Shown piece after piece: positions 18,398 through 28,105 of a DNA stretch of 64,000 bases. Each line of letters starts with the position of its first letter. The stretch's first letter is position 1. Location: the NCBI GenBank assembly GCA_963842795.1, contig CAWJHV010000038.1:186001-250000 (forward strand), given 5' to 3'. The DNA is from WHSW01 sp963842795. GTDB taxonomy: Bacteria > Actinomycetota > Thermoleophilia > Solirubrobacterales > 70-9. A model generated the notes under the pieces. It was not told where the DNA came from. It worked only from the letters and a program-made list of their open reading frames with translations, and did not search any database. A program made the translations under genes and the position numbers.

Positions 18398-18404
18398 AGG
18401 CGTC

Positions 18405-18470
18405 CGCGGCGCGGCCGTCCCAGGCCTCGCGCACATGCGCTCCAGCGCCTGGGCGGCCCGGCCGGCCTCG
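18405..18470 (-). repeat. Inverted remnant of an iclR 3' end
   Basis: Read on the minus strand right after the aldehyde dehydrogenase stop, this stretch encodes GRAAQALERMCA and, after a one-base break, EAWDGRAADA, nearly the IclR C-terminus at 18007-18070. It has no start or full domain, so it is a leftover of a second iclR copy or of an inversion/duplication. Confidence 0.65.
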
Positions 18471-18475
18471 AGCGC

Positions 18476-19917
18476 TCAGCGCGCCCGGGCGTAGACGGTC
18501 TTCGTGTTGGTGAAGAACCGCTTCGCCGCCTTGCCCTGCTCGCGCTGCATGTTGCTCGAGCCCTTGAGCCCGCCGAAGGGCGCGTGCGGCTCGGCGCCGG
18601 CGGTCTCGCGGTTGATGTGGACCTGGCCGGCCTCGATCTCGCGCGCGAACGCCATCGCGCGCCCGAGGTCGCGGGTGAAGATCGCGGCGGAGAGCCCGAA
18701 CTCCGTGTCGTTGGCGGCCCCGAGCGCCTCCTCGAACCCGCTCGCCGGGGCCAGCACGGCAACCGGCCCGAAGATCTCCTCGCGCATCAGCGCGCTATCG
18801 CGGTCGGCGCCGGTCAGCACGGTGGGCTCGACCCAGAAGCCCGCGATCCGGCTCGCTGTAGCCACCGCCCGAGAGCACCTCGCAGCCGTCGGCGCTCGCC
18901 AGGTCCAGGTAGCCGCCCACCTTTCGCAGCTGCTCGATCGAGGCCACGGGCCCGACGTCGGTCGCCTCCTCGTACGGGTCGTCGACGCGCAGCGCCTCGA
19001 CCCGGTCCACCAGCACAGCGGCGAACTCGTCGAAGACCCGCTCCTCGACGTAGACGCGACTCGTGGCGGTGCAGCGCTGGCCGGTCGCGAGCATCGCGCC
19101 GCGGCTCACCTGGTCGGCGGCGTCGGCCAGATCGGCGTCGGCGAGCACGATCGCCGGGTTCTTGCCGCCGAGCTCGAGCTGGACCTTGACGCCGCGTCCG
19201 GCGACCGCCCGATCAAGGCCACGGCCGGTTGCCACCGAGCCGGTGAAGGTGAGCGCGGCGAGACGCGGGTCGCCCGTGAGCGCCTCCGAGAGCTCGGCGC
19301 CGGGGCCCGTGAGCAGGTTGAGCGCCCCCGGCGGCACTCCTGCCTCGACCAGGATCTCGGCCAGCAGCACCGCCGAGCCCGAGGCCGCCGTCGCCGGCTT
19401 CCAGACCACCGGGTTGCCGCAGCCGAGCGCGGGCGCGAGCTTCCAGGCGGGGATCGCGAGCGGGAAGTTCCACGGGGTCAGGGCGCAGACGACCCCGACC
19501 GGCTCCGAGAGCGTCATCACGAGGGTGTCGTCGGCGGCGCTCGGATAGGTCTCGCCCTCGGGCTGCAGGGCCTCGCCGGCGTGGTAGCGGAGGATCGCGC
19601 AGGCGCGCAGCGCCTCGGCCCGGGCGTCGCGGATCGGCTTGCCGATGTCCGCCACCAGGCGCCGCGCGGCCTCGTCGACCCGCGCCTCGAGCAGGTCGGC
19701 CGCGCGCCGCAGGATCTCGCCCCGGGCGACGGCGGTCGTCCGCCGCCAGCCGGTGCCGGCGTCGGCCGCCGCGCCGTAGGCGAGCTCGACGTCCGCGGCG
19801 GTCGCGGAGGCGAAGACGCCGGTCTCGTCGCCGGGCCGGGCCGGGTCGATGCGGCGGAAGGTCTGCGCCGCGTCGCGCCACTCTCCTCCGACAAGCAAGC
19901 CGGGCATCGATCGCAAT
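18476..19917 (-). CDS. NAD(P)-dependent aldehyde dehydrogenase, PuuC-like, one frameshift
   Basis: Aldehyde dehydrogenase superfamily, about 480 aa. Conserved blocks: LLVGGEWRD start, PWNFPLAIPAWKLAPAL and KPATAASGSA for cofactor binding, FTGSVATGR, the base in VQLELGGKNP, the nucleophile in GQRCTA, EEIFGPVAVL, and APFGGLKGSS near the end. One break near 18860 splits the last 129 codons. Start ATG 19917 gives the usual N-terminus; the frame is open further upstream but without family sequence. In the Puu scheme it would oxidise gamma-glutamyl-aminobutyraldehyde. It carries no copy of the IclR motif, so control may differ. Confidence 0.85.
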
Positions 19918-20106
19918 CTTGCCGTGTCTAGCCTCCGGCGGCGTGCGCCAGGCGCCCGTCGGACGCCCGTTGGACGCCGCGGGTGGAGGATCGCCGCGTG
20001 ATCGTCACCCACTCAGACGACCGCAATACGAACCGTAGGAACTACCGATGACAAACGGTGAGCCACGCATAGGCTCGGCATCGCACCGCCCGAGGGAGGG
20101 GACCCA

Positions 20107-23100
20107 GTGAACACGTCGCCACGACGAGAGCGAACCGCATTCGAAAAGCGGGTGCCGCGCGACCGCCGCTCACGACTGGTGCGCGCGGGTCAGCTCGTCG
20201 TCACGGCGGTCGCCGCGGTAGGGCTCATCGAGCTCATGGAGTCGCCCGCGTCCGCGGGGGGCTGCGACAACTCGTGGCTCAACCCCGGCAGCGGCGATTG
20301 GTTCAATGACGGCAACTGGAGCGCCGGGCATTCGCCGATCGAGACCGAGAGGGTCTGCATCGAGGTCGACGGCGACTACACCGTGTCGCTCGTCGGCTCT
20401 GACACAGTCGCATCGCTCTCGATCGGCTCGACGACGACGACCGGCACCCAGCGGCTGGCGATCGGCGTGCCCTCTAACGGAGGGTCCCTGACCGCCCCCG
20501 GCGGCGTCACCAACGGGGGCCGGGGCGAGATCTTCCTCGACTCCAACCGGCACTCGTCCTCGATCTCCCCGCTCAACTCGACCCTCGTCAACAACGGCGC
20601 GATCACGATGTCGACGGCGCCGGGCCTCGAGGCGGCCGTCTTCGGCAACCTCCGCAACGCGGCGACCGGCGTGATCCAAGTCAACGGCTCGATGGGCTTC
20701 TACAGCGCTGGAGGCGAGGCCGACACGCTGCTCAACCGGGGTCAGATCGAGCTCGCCGACGGAGCGACGCTCATCAACCGCCGCTCGAGCACGATCACCA
20801 ACGACCCGAGCGGGCACATCTCCTCGACCGGGACCGGCCAGGTGGCCAGCGGCAGCGAGCTCGACACCACGTTCAACGAGGCCGGCACGACGAACGGCCC
20901 GGCGCCGGTGCGGATCTACGGCGGCACCCTCAACTACACGGGCGACGGCGGTAGCCACATCGAGGCCGAGGGACAGTTCAACCTGACGGGGACCCTGCAC
21001 GCGGGGCAGTCGCTGACGATCACCGACGCGCAGGCGAATGCCTTTTCGGGGTTCACGAACGCCGTCGGGGGCGACCTGCGGATTCACTCGCGGGGCTTCA
21101 CCAGCAGCCTGAACACGGCCGACGCGCCCCTTGTCAATCGGGGCACGATCACCCTCACCGGCGCCGGCACCCCCGGCACCGACACGGCCCTGTTCGGCCC
21201 CGTCACCAACGCTCCCGGCGGGCTCGTTCGCGCGGAGTACAACCTCGGCCTCTACACCGGCGGAGCCGTGGCCGACACCTTCCTCAACCAGGGCCGGCTC
21301 GAGGCCGCTGACGGGGTCGCGGTGATCGTCAGGCGCTCGTCCACGTTCACCAACGCGGCCGGCGGCCACATCGAGGGCGAGGGCACCGGTCACGTCCTCG
21401 GCGGCGCCGAGCTCGACACCACGTTCAACGAGGCCGGCACGACCGACGGCTCGAGGCCCGTGGTCGTCGTGGGCGGGACGCTCAACTACACCGGCGACGG
21501 CACGAGCGACATCGAGGCAACCGGCCAGTTCAACCTCGCCGGGACCCTGCACGCCGGCCAGGACCTGACGATCGCCGACGGGCACGCGAACGCGTCCGCC
21601 TCGGGCTTCGTCAACGACGACGGCCAGATCCGGATCGAGGCGTTCGGGGTCAGCTCCAGCTTCAACGTGGGCACCGCTCTCCTCGCCAACGACGGCACGA
21701 TCAGGGCGGTCGGCGGCTCGGGCGTCGAGGTGCAGCTGTTCGGCGACATCGACAACACGGGCACGATCGACCTCCAGCAGAACGCCGGTTTCTTCCCCCA
21801 GGGGGCGCTGGCGACCCTGACCAATGAGGGCCAGCTCACGATCGCCGATGGCAAGACGCTCGACCTCAAGCGGAGCTCGGTCTTCGAGCAGAGCGCCGGG
21901 CGGACGACGCTCGACGGCGCGACGTCCCGGCTCGCGGTGTTCGACGCCCCCGGGGTGACTCTCACCGGCGGGATCCTCGAGGGCACAGGCACGGTCGCAG
22001 CGAACGTCACCAACGGCGGCGAGGTGCGTCCGGGCACGTCACCCGGGACCCTGAACGTCGACGGCGCCTACACGCCAGACGCCCGACGGCGTCCTGGTCG
22101 CCGAGGTCACCGCCTCCGGCAACGACCTCCTCGACGCCACCGGCGTCGCGACCCTCGACGGGACGCTCGAGATCGAGACCGAGGCCGGCTTCACCCCGTC
22201 GCTGGGCGACACCTTCAAGGTCGTCGAGGGTGTCTCGCGAACCGGCCAGTTCGCCGACGTGAACGGGATCGGCGGCGGCCCGTACGACGTGCTCTACAAC
22301 CCGGCCGACGTCACGCTGCAGACGATCGACCCCAGCGACCTGCCCGCGTTCTCGATCGACGACGTCACCGTCCGGGAGGGCGACGCCGGCACCAATGACG
22401 CCGTCTTCCGCGTCCGCCTCTCCGAGCCGCAGAGCACGGAGGTCACGGTCGACTTCCGGACCGCGAACGGCACCGCGCGCGAGCCCGGCGACTACACACC
22501 AACGGAGGGCACGCTCACCTTCGCGCCGGGCGTAGTGCAGCGCAACCTCGTCGTCCCCGTCGTCGGCGATGACGACCCCGAGCCCGACGAGGATTTCCAG
22601 GTCAACCTCCGCAACGCCGACGGCGCCCAGATCGCCGACGGGCGCGGGATCGGGACGATCGAGAGCAACGAGATCGACGCCGCCCTCGTGACCCCCGAAC
22701 CGCGGCGGCGACGCGTGCTGCATCACCGCCACCGTCCACGGTGACGGCTTCGTGCCCGGGGCGACGGTGCGCCTCGAGCGGGCCGGCCAGCCCGACGTCG
22801 TCGCCACCCGGGTGCGGGTCGCCGACGACGGCCGCAGCCTCGCCGGGCTGCTCAACCTCGCCGGCAGGCAGCGCGCCGCGTGGGACGTCGTCGTCGCCAA
22901 CCCGCCCGGCCGCGGCACCGACACGCTGGTGGGCGCGTTCACGGTCGAGGCCGTGCGCGCACCGAGCCTATGGACGCGGATCGACGGCGGCGGGGTCGCC
23001 CGGCCCGACCAGCCGTACACCGCGATGCTCGCCTTCGGCAACACGGGCAACGTCGACGCGACCGGCGTCAGCCTGCACCTCGACGGGATCCCGAGTTTCG

Positions 23101-25319
23101 ACCGGGTCGACCTGCCGGTCGAGTTCCCGCCGGGACTGGTCGAGGAGCGCGCGGGGGAGGGACGGTCGACCAAGCTCTACATCTCTCGCCTGGCACCCGG
23201 TAGCACCTATGCGCCCGTGCAACCGTTCTTCCGGGGATCGGGGACGCGGACGATGCGCGCACGGATCTTCGGTGACACATTCGATCCCGGCGACGTGCCG
23301 ACGATCGACCCGGCGATCTCGGTGTCGATGCAGGTGGACCAGGCGACCGATCCCGCGACCACGTCCCCGGCACGCCTGCGCGGCACCTACCGGGTGACCG
23401 GGCCGGGGGGCGGCGACATCGCGTTCGACTACACGCTCACCAACGCCGGCGCCCACGCGGAGCCGGCGATCGGGCTCACCAGGCCGTCGGCCGGCGTCCT
23501 GCGCTACCGCCTCACGGGCACAGTCGAGCTTGGCGCGCAGATCAAGGCCTACGACGTCGTGCTCACCGGCCCGGAGGGGGCGTTCGCGGCGGCCCAGCGT
23601 GCGGGCAACCTCCGCGCCGCGAGCGGCGGCCTGCAGGCGCCCGCGAAGCTCGGCGGCGACCGGCGCGACGGCCCGAACCCGCTCGACATCGCCGACGCCC
23701 ACGCATCGGGCATCCAGGCGATCAGCCAGAACAAGCTCATCGACTGCCTGCTCGACCCCCCGAACGGGCACGCGCCGATCACCCTGGACCCGGCGACCGT
23801 TGAGCAGCTGCGCCGCTACGCGAAGGGCGGCGCGGACGCCGGCACCCTGAGCCTCGTGCCGGTGCCCGGCGGCGTCTTGGGCGAGCTCGCTTGGGAGTCG
23901 GCGACGGAGGCGGCGGGCTTCACGCTGTTCGGTTCGTTCAACTCCGTCCTCGGCAGCGCGCTGGGCAATGCGGCGTTCAACGATCCCACCCTGCCGCAGT
24001 CGCCCGGCGCGAACCCGGAGAACCAGACCGGGTTCCTCGATCCCGATTTCGAGGATCGGATCGCCGCCGCGATCGTCTGGTGCGCGCCGCCCCCGCCGCC
24101 GGCCACCCCGCCCCCGGGCGGCGGCGCCGGCGAGGTGTTCAAAACGGTCAGGGTGACCAATTCGCGGGATCCGAACGAGAAGGCCGGTCCGGACGGCTTC
24201 GGCGCCCAGCGTTACATCGAGGGTGACGAGCCGCTGCCCTACGTCGTCAGGTTCGAGAACGTGGCGAGCGCGACCGCCCCGGCGCAGGTCGTCCGGATCA
24301 CCGACCAGCTCGATCCGGCGGAGGTCCGTCTCTCCAGCGTCAGCCTCGGCCCGATCCAGTTCGGCGACGTGTTCGCGGGGCCGCCCCCGGGCCTGCGCCA
24401 CTGGACCACCGACATCGACCTGCGCCCGGAGCAGAACCTGGTCGTCCGCGTGGACGCCGACCTCGACGCGAGCGAGCTGACCTGGGAGTTCACCTCGCTC
24501 GATCCCGACACGCTGCAGCCGACCACCGATCCGCTCGCGGGCTTCCTGCCCCCCAACGACAACCCGCCCGAGGGTGAGGGAGCCGTGTACTTCAGCGCGG
24601 AGCCCGCCGGGGCGCTGACAAGCGGTGACCCGATCGACAACGACGCGTCGATCGTCTTCGACACCAACGCCCCGATCGTCACCAACGACTGGTTGAACAC
24701 GATCGACGACGACCTCCCGACCAGCCAGGTGGGCTCGGTGACCCGCACCGGCGGCACGAACGGCTGCGCGACGGACCTGGCGGTGGCGTGGGCCGGCAGC
24801 GATGCGGGCTCGGGCGTCGGGGGCTTTGACGTCTACGTCTCCGTCGACGGCGGGCCCTACGGCCTGTGGCGCTCCCAGACGACGGCGACCGGCGACACCT
24901 ATCCCGGCCAGGCCGGCCACACCTACCGCTTCTACAGCGTGGCCCACGACCGGGCCGGCCACTTCGAGCCGGCGCCCGCCGCGGCGGACGCGTCGGCGAC
25001 CGTCGTCTGCGAGACGACGCCTCCGCCGCCTCCGCCGAGCGAGCCGCCGGCGAATCCCGATCGCGACGCGCCCGAGACCACGATCACCAAGGGGCCGGCG
25101 AAGAAGTCGGAGAAGCGCAAGGCGAAGTTCAAGTTCGAGTCCGACGATCCGGATGCGACGTTCGAGTGCAAGCTCGATCGCAAGAAGTGGAAGTTGTGCA
25201 GCTCGCCGCGCAAGTACAAGGTCGGGGAGGGCAAGCACAAGTTCCGCGTGAGGGCGACCGACGCCGCCGGCAACACCGACTCGAGCCCGGCGAAGGCCAA
25301 GTTCCGGGTGGTCGGCTAG
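20107..25319 (+). CDS. Giant secreted multidomain repeat protein (two frameshifts)
   Basis: GTG start at 20107 with GGGAGGGG five bases upstream. After joining frames broken near 22075 and 22697 the product is about 1,735 aa. A signal peptide ends PASAGG (near residue 55). Residues ~60-640 form a beta-helix-like region beginning DNSWLNPGSGDWFNDGNWS. It contains two 184-residue repeats with SELDTTFNEAGTT and GGTLNYTGDG. A Calx-beta domain follows (FSIDDVTVREGDAGTNDAVF, then DFRTANGTA). Next come a region with SRDPNEKAGPDGF and IVFDTNAPIVTNDWLNTID, an Ig-like domain, and a Lys-rich C-terminal Ig-like module ending ATDAAGNTDSS. No anchor or LPXTG is visible. Probably an exported adhesive or surface protein; function unproven. 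Confidence 0.8.
20859..21589 (+). repeat. Intragenic tandem repeat, period about 552 bases
   Basis: The sequence starting at 20859 (coding LDTTFNEAGTT, then GGTLNYTGDG and GTLHAGQ) recurs from 21411, 552 bases (184 codons) later, with many synonymous and some replacement changes. It makes up most of the beta-helix part of the giant secreted protein. Confidence 0.75.
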
Positions 25320-25333
25320 CGCCGCCCTGTTCC

Positions 25334-25372
25334 GTCTGCACTTGGCGGCCTCCTGGACCGTCAAGTGCAGAC
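25334..25372. terminator. Long hairpin between convergent genes
   Basis: GTCTGCACTTG (25334-25344) pairs perfectly with CAAGTGCAGAC (25362-25372). Pairing continues inward for four more positions (one G-T), leaving a nine-base loop. It lies 15 bases after the giant gene stop and 30 before the FKBP stop, so it can serve both strands. No T-run follows. Confidence 0.6.
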
Positions 25373-25401
25373 GCGTCCCGCCGTCTCGACCGAGCGCCGA
25401 G

Positions 25402-25917
25402 CTAGTTGCCGCCGCCGCCCCCGCCGCCCGACTGAACGTCCAGCAGATCGATGACGAAGACCAAGGTCTCGTTCGGGGGGATGTCGGGCGGCTGGCCCTG
25501 GGCGCCGTAGCCGAGGTCGGGCGGGATCACGAGCTGGCGCCGCCCGCCCACCTTCATCCCGACGACGCCCTGGTCCCAGCCGGGGATCACGGACCCGCCG
25601 CCGAGATCGAACTCGAACGGCTGGCCGCTGTCCCACGAGGCGTCGAACTGCTGGCCGTTGGAGTAGTTGACGCCGACGTACTGGACCGAGACCGTGTCGC
25701 CGCTCTTGGCCTCGGGGCCGTCACCCTCGACCACGTCGGTGGTCTCGAGCTGGGTCGGCGGATCGCCCTCGGGAACCGGGACCGCGGGCTTGGTCGAAAG
25801 ATCCGTGCTGATCGACGAGGAGGAGCCCTCGTCGTCGCCGCCCCCGACGGCGGCGATGACGACCGCGGCGACGAGCGCCACGGCCAGCACGATGAGGACG
25901 ATCAGTCGGCTCTGCAT
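25402..25917 (-). CDS. Membrane-anchored FKBP-type peptidyl-prolyl isomerase
   Basis: 171 aa. An N-terminal hydrophobic segment (IVLIVLAVALVAAVVIAAV, residues ~6-24) anchors or exports the protein, followed by a Ser/Asp linker. The FKBP domain (about residues 60-160) shows GDTVSVQYVGVNYSNGQQFDASWDSGQPFEFDLG, VIPGWDQGVVGMKVGGRRQLVIPPDLGYGAQG and LVFVIDLLDV. The usual active-site residues (Tyr, Asp, Trp in PGWDQG, Tyr in GYG) are present. It should catalyse proline isomerisation during folding of exported proteins, fitting the many secreted proteins nearby. It ends in a Gly-rich tail. Confidence 0.92.
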   Translation of the reverse strand: MQSRLIVLIVLAVALVAAVVIAAVGGGDDEGSSSSISTDLSTKPAVPVPEGDPPTQLETTDVVEGDGPEAKSGDTVSVQYVGVNYSNGQQFDASWDSGQPFEFDLGGGSVIPGWDQGVVGMKVGGRRQLVIPPDLGYGAQGQPPDIPPNETLVFVIDLLDVQSGGGGGGGN

Positions 25918-25960
25918 CGGTCGGGGATCCTTGCAGGCCCGGCCGGGGCGCGGGGCTAGG

Positions 25961-26446
25961 TCAGTCGATCACGAAGCCGATCGCGATGCTGAACACGCGG
26001 CCCGTGCCGCCCCGGATCGCGAAATCCGTCACCCGCCTGCCGGGCTGGAACCGCCCGCGGAAGCAGTGGCGGAAGCCCGACTCGGTCTTGCACCGCACGC
26101 GTCGAACACCGGCGACCACGTCCGCCTCGGGAGAGCCTACGCCCACGCCGGTGTTGGTGCGCTGGCCGCGGTTCTTCGTGTACATCCCGACAACGGTGGC
26201 GCTGTCGTCGGTGCCGACGAAATACACCCGGGTCTTGCCGTAGCGCATCTTGCGCTGCGGCCCGAGGATCTCGTTCGGGACGATCCTGTCGGCGTCCGGG
26301 GTGCCCTTCTTGGCGATCACATCCGCCGCGGTGCGCTCGAGGGCGATCCCGGCGATGCTCCTCTGGACGCGGATCTTCGCCGAGGCTGTGGGAACGACGA
26401 TCAGCGTGACCGCGAGCGCGGCAACGGTGATGATCGAGCGCCTCAC
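25961..26446 (-). CDS. Secreted protein of unknown function
   Basis: 161 aa with a clear signal peptide (IITVAALAVTLIVVPTASA, cleavage near residue 23). The GTG start at 26446 is preceded by GGGAGGG. The mature part begins IRVQRSIAGIALERTAADVIAKKGTPD, a pattern of the small BamE/OmlA-like fold (I-G-I-x-L-x-x-T-x-x-x-V-x-x-x-x-G-x-P). It then carries VYFVGTDDSATVVGMYTK and a second variant of the same idea (GVGVGSPEADVVAGV). It has two cysteines (RCKTESGFRHC) that could form a disulfide. I do not recognise a named family; an exported structural or envelope protein is a guess. Confidence 0.75.
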   Translation of the reverse strand: MRRSIITVAALAVTLIVVPTASAKIRVQRSIAGIALERTAADVIAKKGTPDADRIVPNEILGPQRKMRYGKTRVYFVGTDDSATVVGMYTKNRGQRTNTGVGVGSPEADVVAGVRRVRCKTESGFRHCFRGRFQPGRRVTDFAIRGGTGRVFSIAIGFVID

Positions 26447-26503
26447 CGTTCCACCCTCCCATCCCCCTTGGCCCGAGTCAACCCTCCGACCGGCCCTGGC
26501 CGA

Positions 26504-28072
26504 TCAGAGCGGGATGTTCCCGTGCTTGCGCTTCGGCTGCTCGACGCGCTTGGTCTGCAGCGTGCGCAGCGCGCGGATCAGCTTCGGCCTCGTCTCGTGC
26601 GGCTCTATCACGTCGTCGATGTAGCCGCGCTCCGCCGCCGAGTATGGATTGGCGAAATGGGCCTTGTAGTCGTCGATCAGCTTCTCTCGCCGGGCGTCTG
26701 GCGTCGGCGACTGGGCGATGTCCTTGCGGTAGATGATGTTCACCGCGCCCTCCGGACCCATCACGGCGACCTCTGCCTGCGGCCAGGCGTAGTTGAAGTC
26801 GGCGAGCATGTGCTTGGAGTTCATGACGTCGTAGGCCCCTCCGTAGGCCTTGCGCGTGATCACGGTCAGCTTCGGCACGGTCGCCTCTGTGAACGCGTAG
26901 AGGAGCTTCGCCCCGTGGCGGATGATCCCGTTCCACTCCTGCGAGGTCCCGGGAAGGAACCCGGGCACGTCGGTGAACGTGATCAGCGGGATGTTGAACG
27001 CGTCGCAGAAGCGCACGAATCGCGCCGCCTTCTCCGAGGACTCGATGTCGAGCACGCCGGCCAGGTGCTTGGGCTGGTTGCCGACGATCCCGATCGGATA
27101 GCCGTCGAGGCGGCTGAAGCCGATGATGATGTTCTGGGCGAAGTGCTGCTGGACCTCGAAGAACTCGCCGTCGTCGACGACAAGCGAGACCACGTCGCGC
27201 ATGTCGTAGGGCTTCTGCGGGTCGGGCGGGACGATCGAGTCGAGCCCCTCGTCCATGCGCTCGGGATCGTCGTAGGGCTCGACCCGCGGCGGCATCTCGA
27301 GGTTGTTGAGCGGTAGGAAGGACATCAGGTAGCGGATGTCCTCGAGGCAGGCCTCCTCGTCCTCGGCGGCGAAGTGGGCGACGCCCGACTTCGAGTTGTG
27401 GGTCATCGCCCCGCCGAGCTCCTCGAACCCGACCTCCTCGCCGGTCACCGTCTTGATCACCTCGGGGCCGGTGATGAACATGTGCGAGGTCTCCTTGACC
27501 ATGAAGATGAAGTCGGTCATCGCCGGCGAGTAGACGGCGCCGCCCGCGCACGGGCCCATGATCGCCGAGATCTGCGGGATCACCCCGGAGCACTGCACGT
27601 TGCGGACGAAGACGTCGCCGTAGGCGCCGAGCGAGACGACCCCCTCCTGGATCCGCGCCCCGCCGGAGTCGTTGAGCCCGATCACGGGCGCCCCGACCTT
27701 CGCCGCGAGGTCCATCACCTTGCACATCTTCTCCGCCATCACCTCGCCCAGTGAGCCGCCGAAGACGGTGAAGTCCTGGCTGAAGACGAACATCTGCCGG
27801 CCGTCGATCGTCCCGTGGCCGGTGACGACGGCATCGCCCCACGGACGCTTCTTGTCCATGTCGAACTCATGCGTGCGATGGCGGACGAAGGTGTCGAGCT
27901 CCTCGAACGAGCCCGGGTCGAGCAGCTTCTCGACCCGCTCCCGCGCGGTCAGCTTGCCCTTCGCATGCTGCTTCTCAACCGCCTCCTCGGAGGCCGAATG
28001 GACCGCCTGCTCGCGCAGCTCGCGCAGATAGGCGAGCTTCTCGTCGAGCGTGATCGGGTTCTTCTCGCGCAC
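26504..28072 (-). CDS. pccB: Acyl-CoA carboxylase carboxyltransferase (propionyl-CoA carboxylase beta type)
   Basis: 522 aa, intact. Biotin-dependent carboxyltransferase that carboxylates propionyl- or acetyl-CoA. Blocks: KLTARERVEKLLDPGSFEELD, FSQDFTVFGGSLGE, GLNDSGGARIQEG and GPCAGGAVYSPAMTDFIFM (CoA-side oxyanion region), ITGPEVIKTVTGEEV, and the C-terminal biotin-side GFLPGTSQEWNGIIRHGAKLL and AYGGAYDVMNSKHM. The nearby methylmalonyl-CoA mutase supports propionyl-CoA as substrate, giving methylmalonyl-CoA. The GTG start at 28072 follows a TAGAAT box by 10 bases. The biotinylated alpha subunit is not in the window; a small epsilon-like gene is at 6298-6537. Confidence 0.92.
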   Translation of the reverse strand: MREKNPITLDEKLAYLRELREQAVHSASEEAVEKQHAKGKLTARERVEKLLDPGSFEELDTFVRHRTHEFDMDKKRPWGDAVVTGHGTIDGRQMFVFSQDFTVFGGSLGEVMAEKMCKVMDLAAKVGAPVIGLNDSGGARIQEGVVSLGAYGDVFVRNVQCSGVIPQISAIMGPCAGGAVYSPAMTDFIFMVKETSHMFITGPEVIKTVTGEEVGFEELGGAMTHNSKSGVAHFAAEDEEACLEDIRYLMSFLPLNNLEMPPRVEPYDDPERMDEGLDSIVPPDPQKPYDMRDVVSLVVDDGEFFEVQQHFAQNIIIGFSRLDGYPIGIVGNQPKHLAGVLDIESSEKAARFVRFCDAFNIPLITFTDVPGFLPGTSQEWNGIIRHGAKLLYAFTEATVPKLTVITRKAYGGAYDVMNSKHMLADFNYAWPQAEVAVMGPEGAVNIIYRKDIAQSPTPDARREKLIDDYKAHFANPYSAAERGYIDDVIEPHETRPKLIRALRTLQTKRVEQPKRKHGNIPL

Positions 28073-28105
28073 CGGGGCGCGGATTCTATGCCGCCGAGGG
28101 GGTCC

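Noticed and set aside
20170..21585. 471-codon minus-strand frame opposite the giant secreted gene
   Set aside because: Composition is typical of an antisense shadow in GC-rich DNA, with no family motif or promoter; the plus strand has a signal peptide, strong ribosome site and domains.
22968..25364. 798-codon minus-strand frame opposite the giant gene
   Set aside because: Arg/Val/Gly-rich antisense shadow; no recognisable domain.
25334..25372. Inverted repeat as insertion-sequence end or attachment site
   Set aside because: Single copy, sits exactly between two convergent stops and folds as a 15-bp hairpin, so a terminator explains it.
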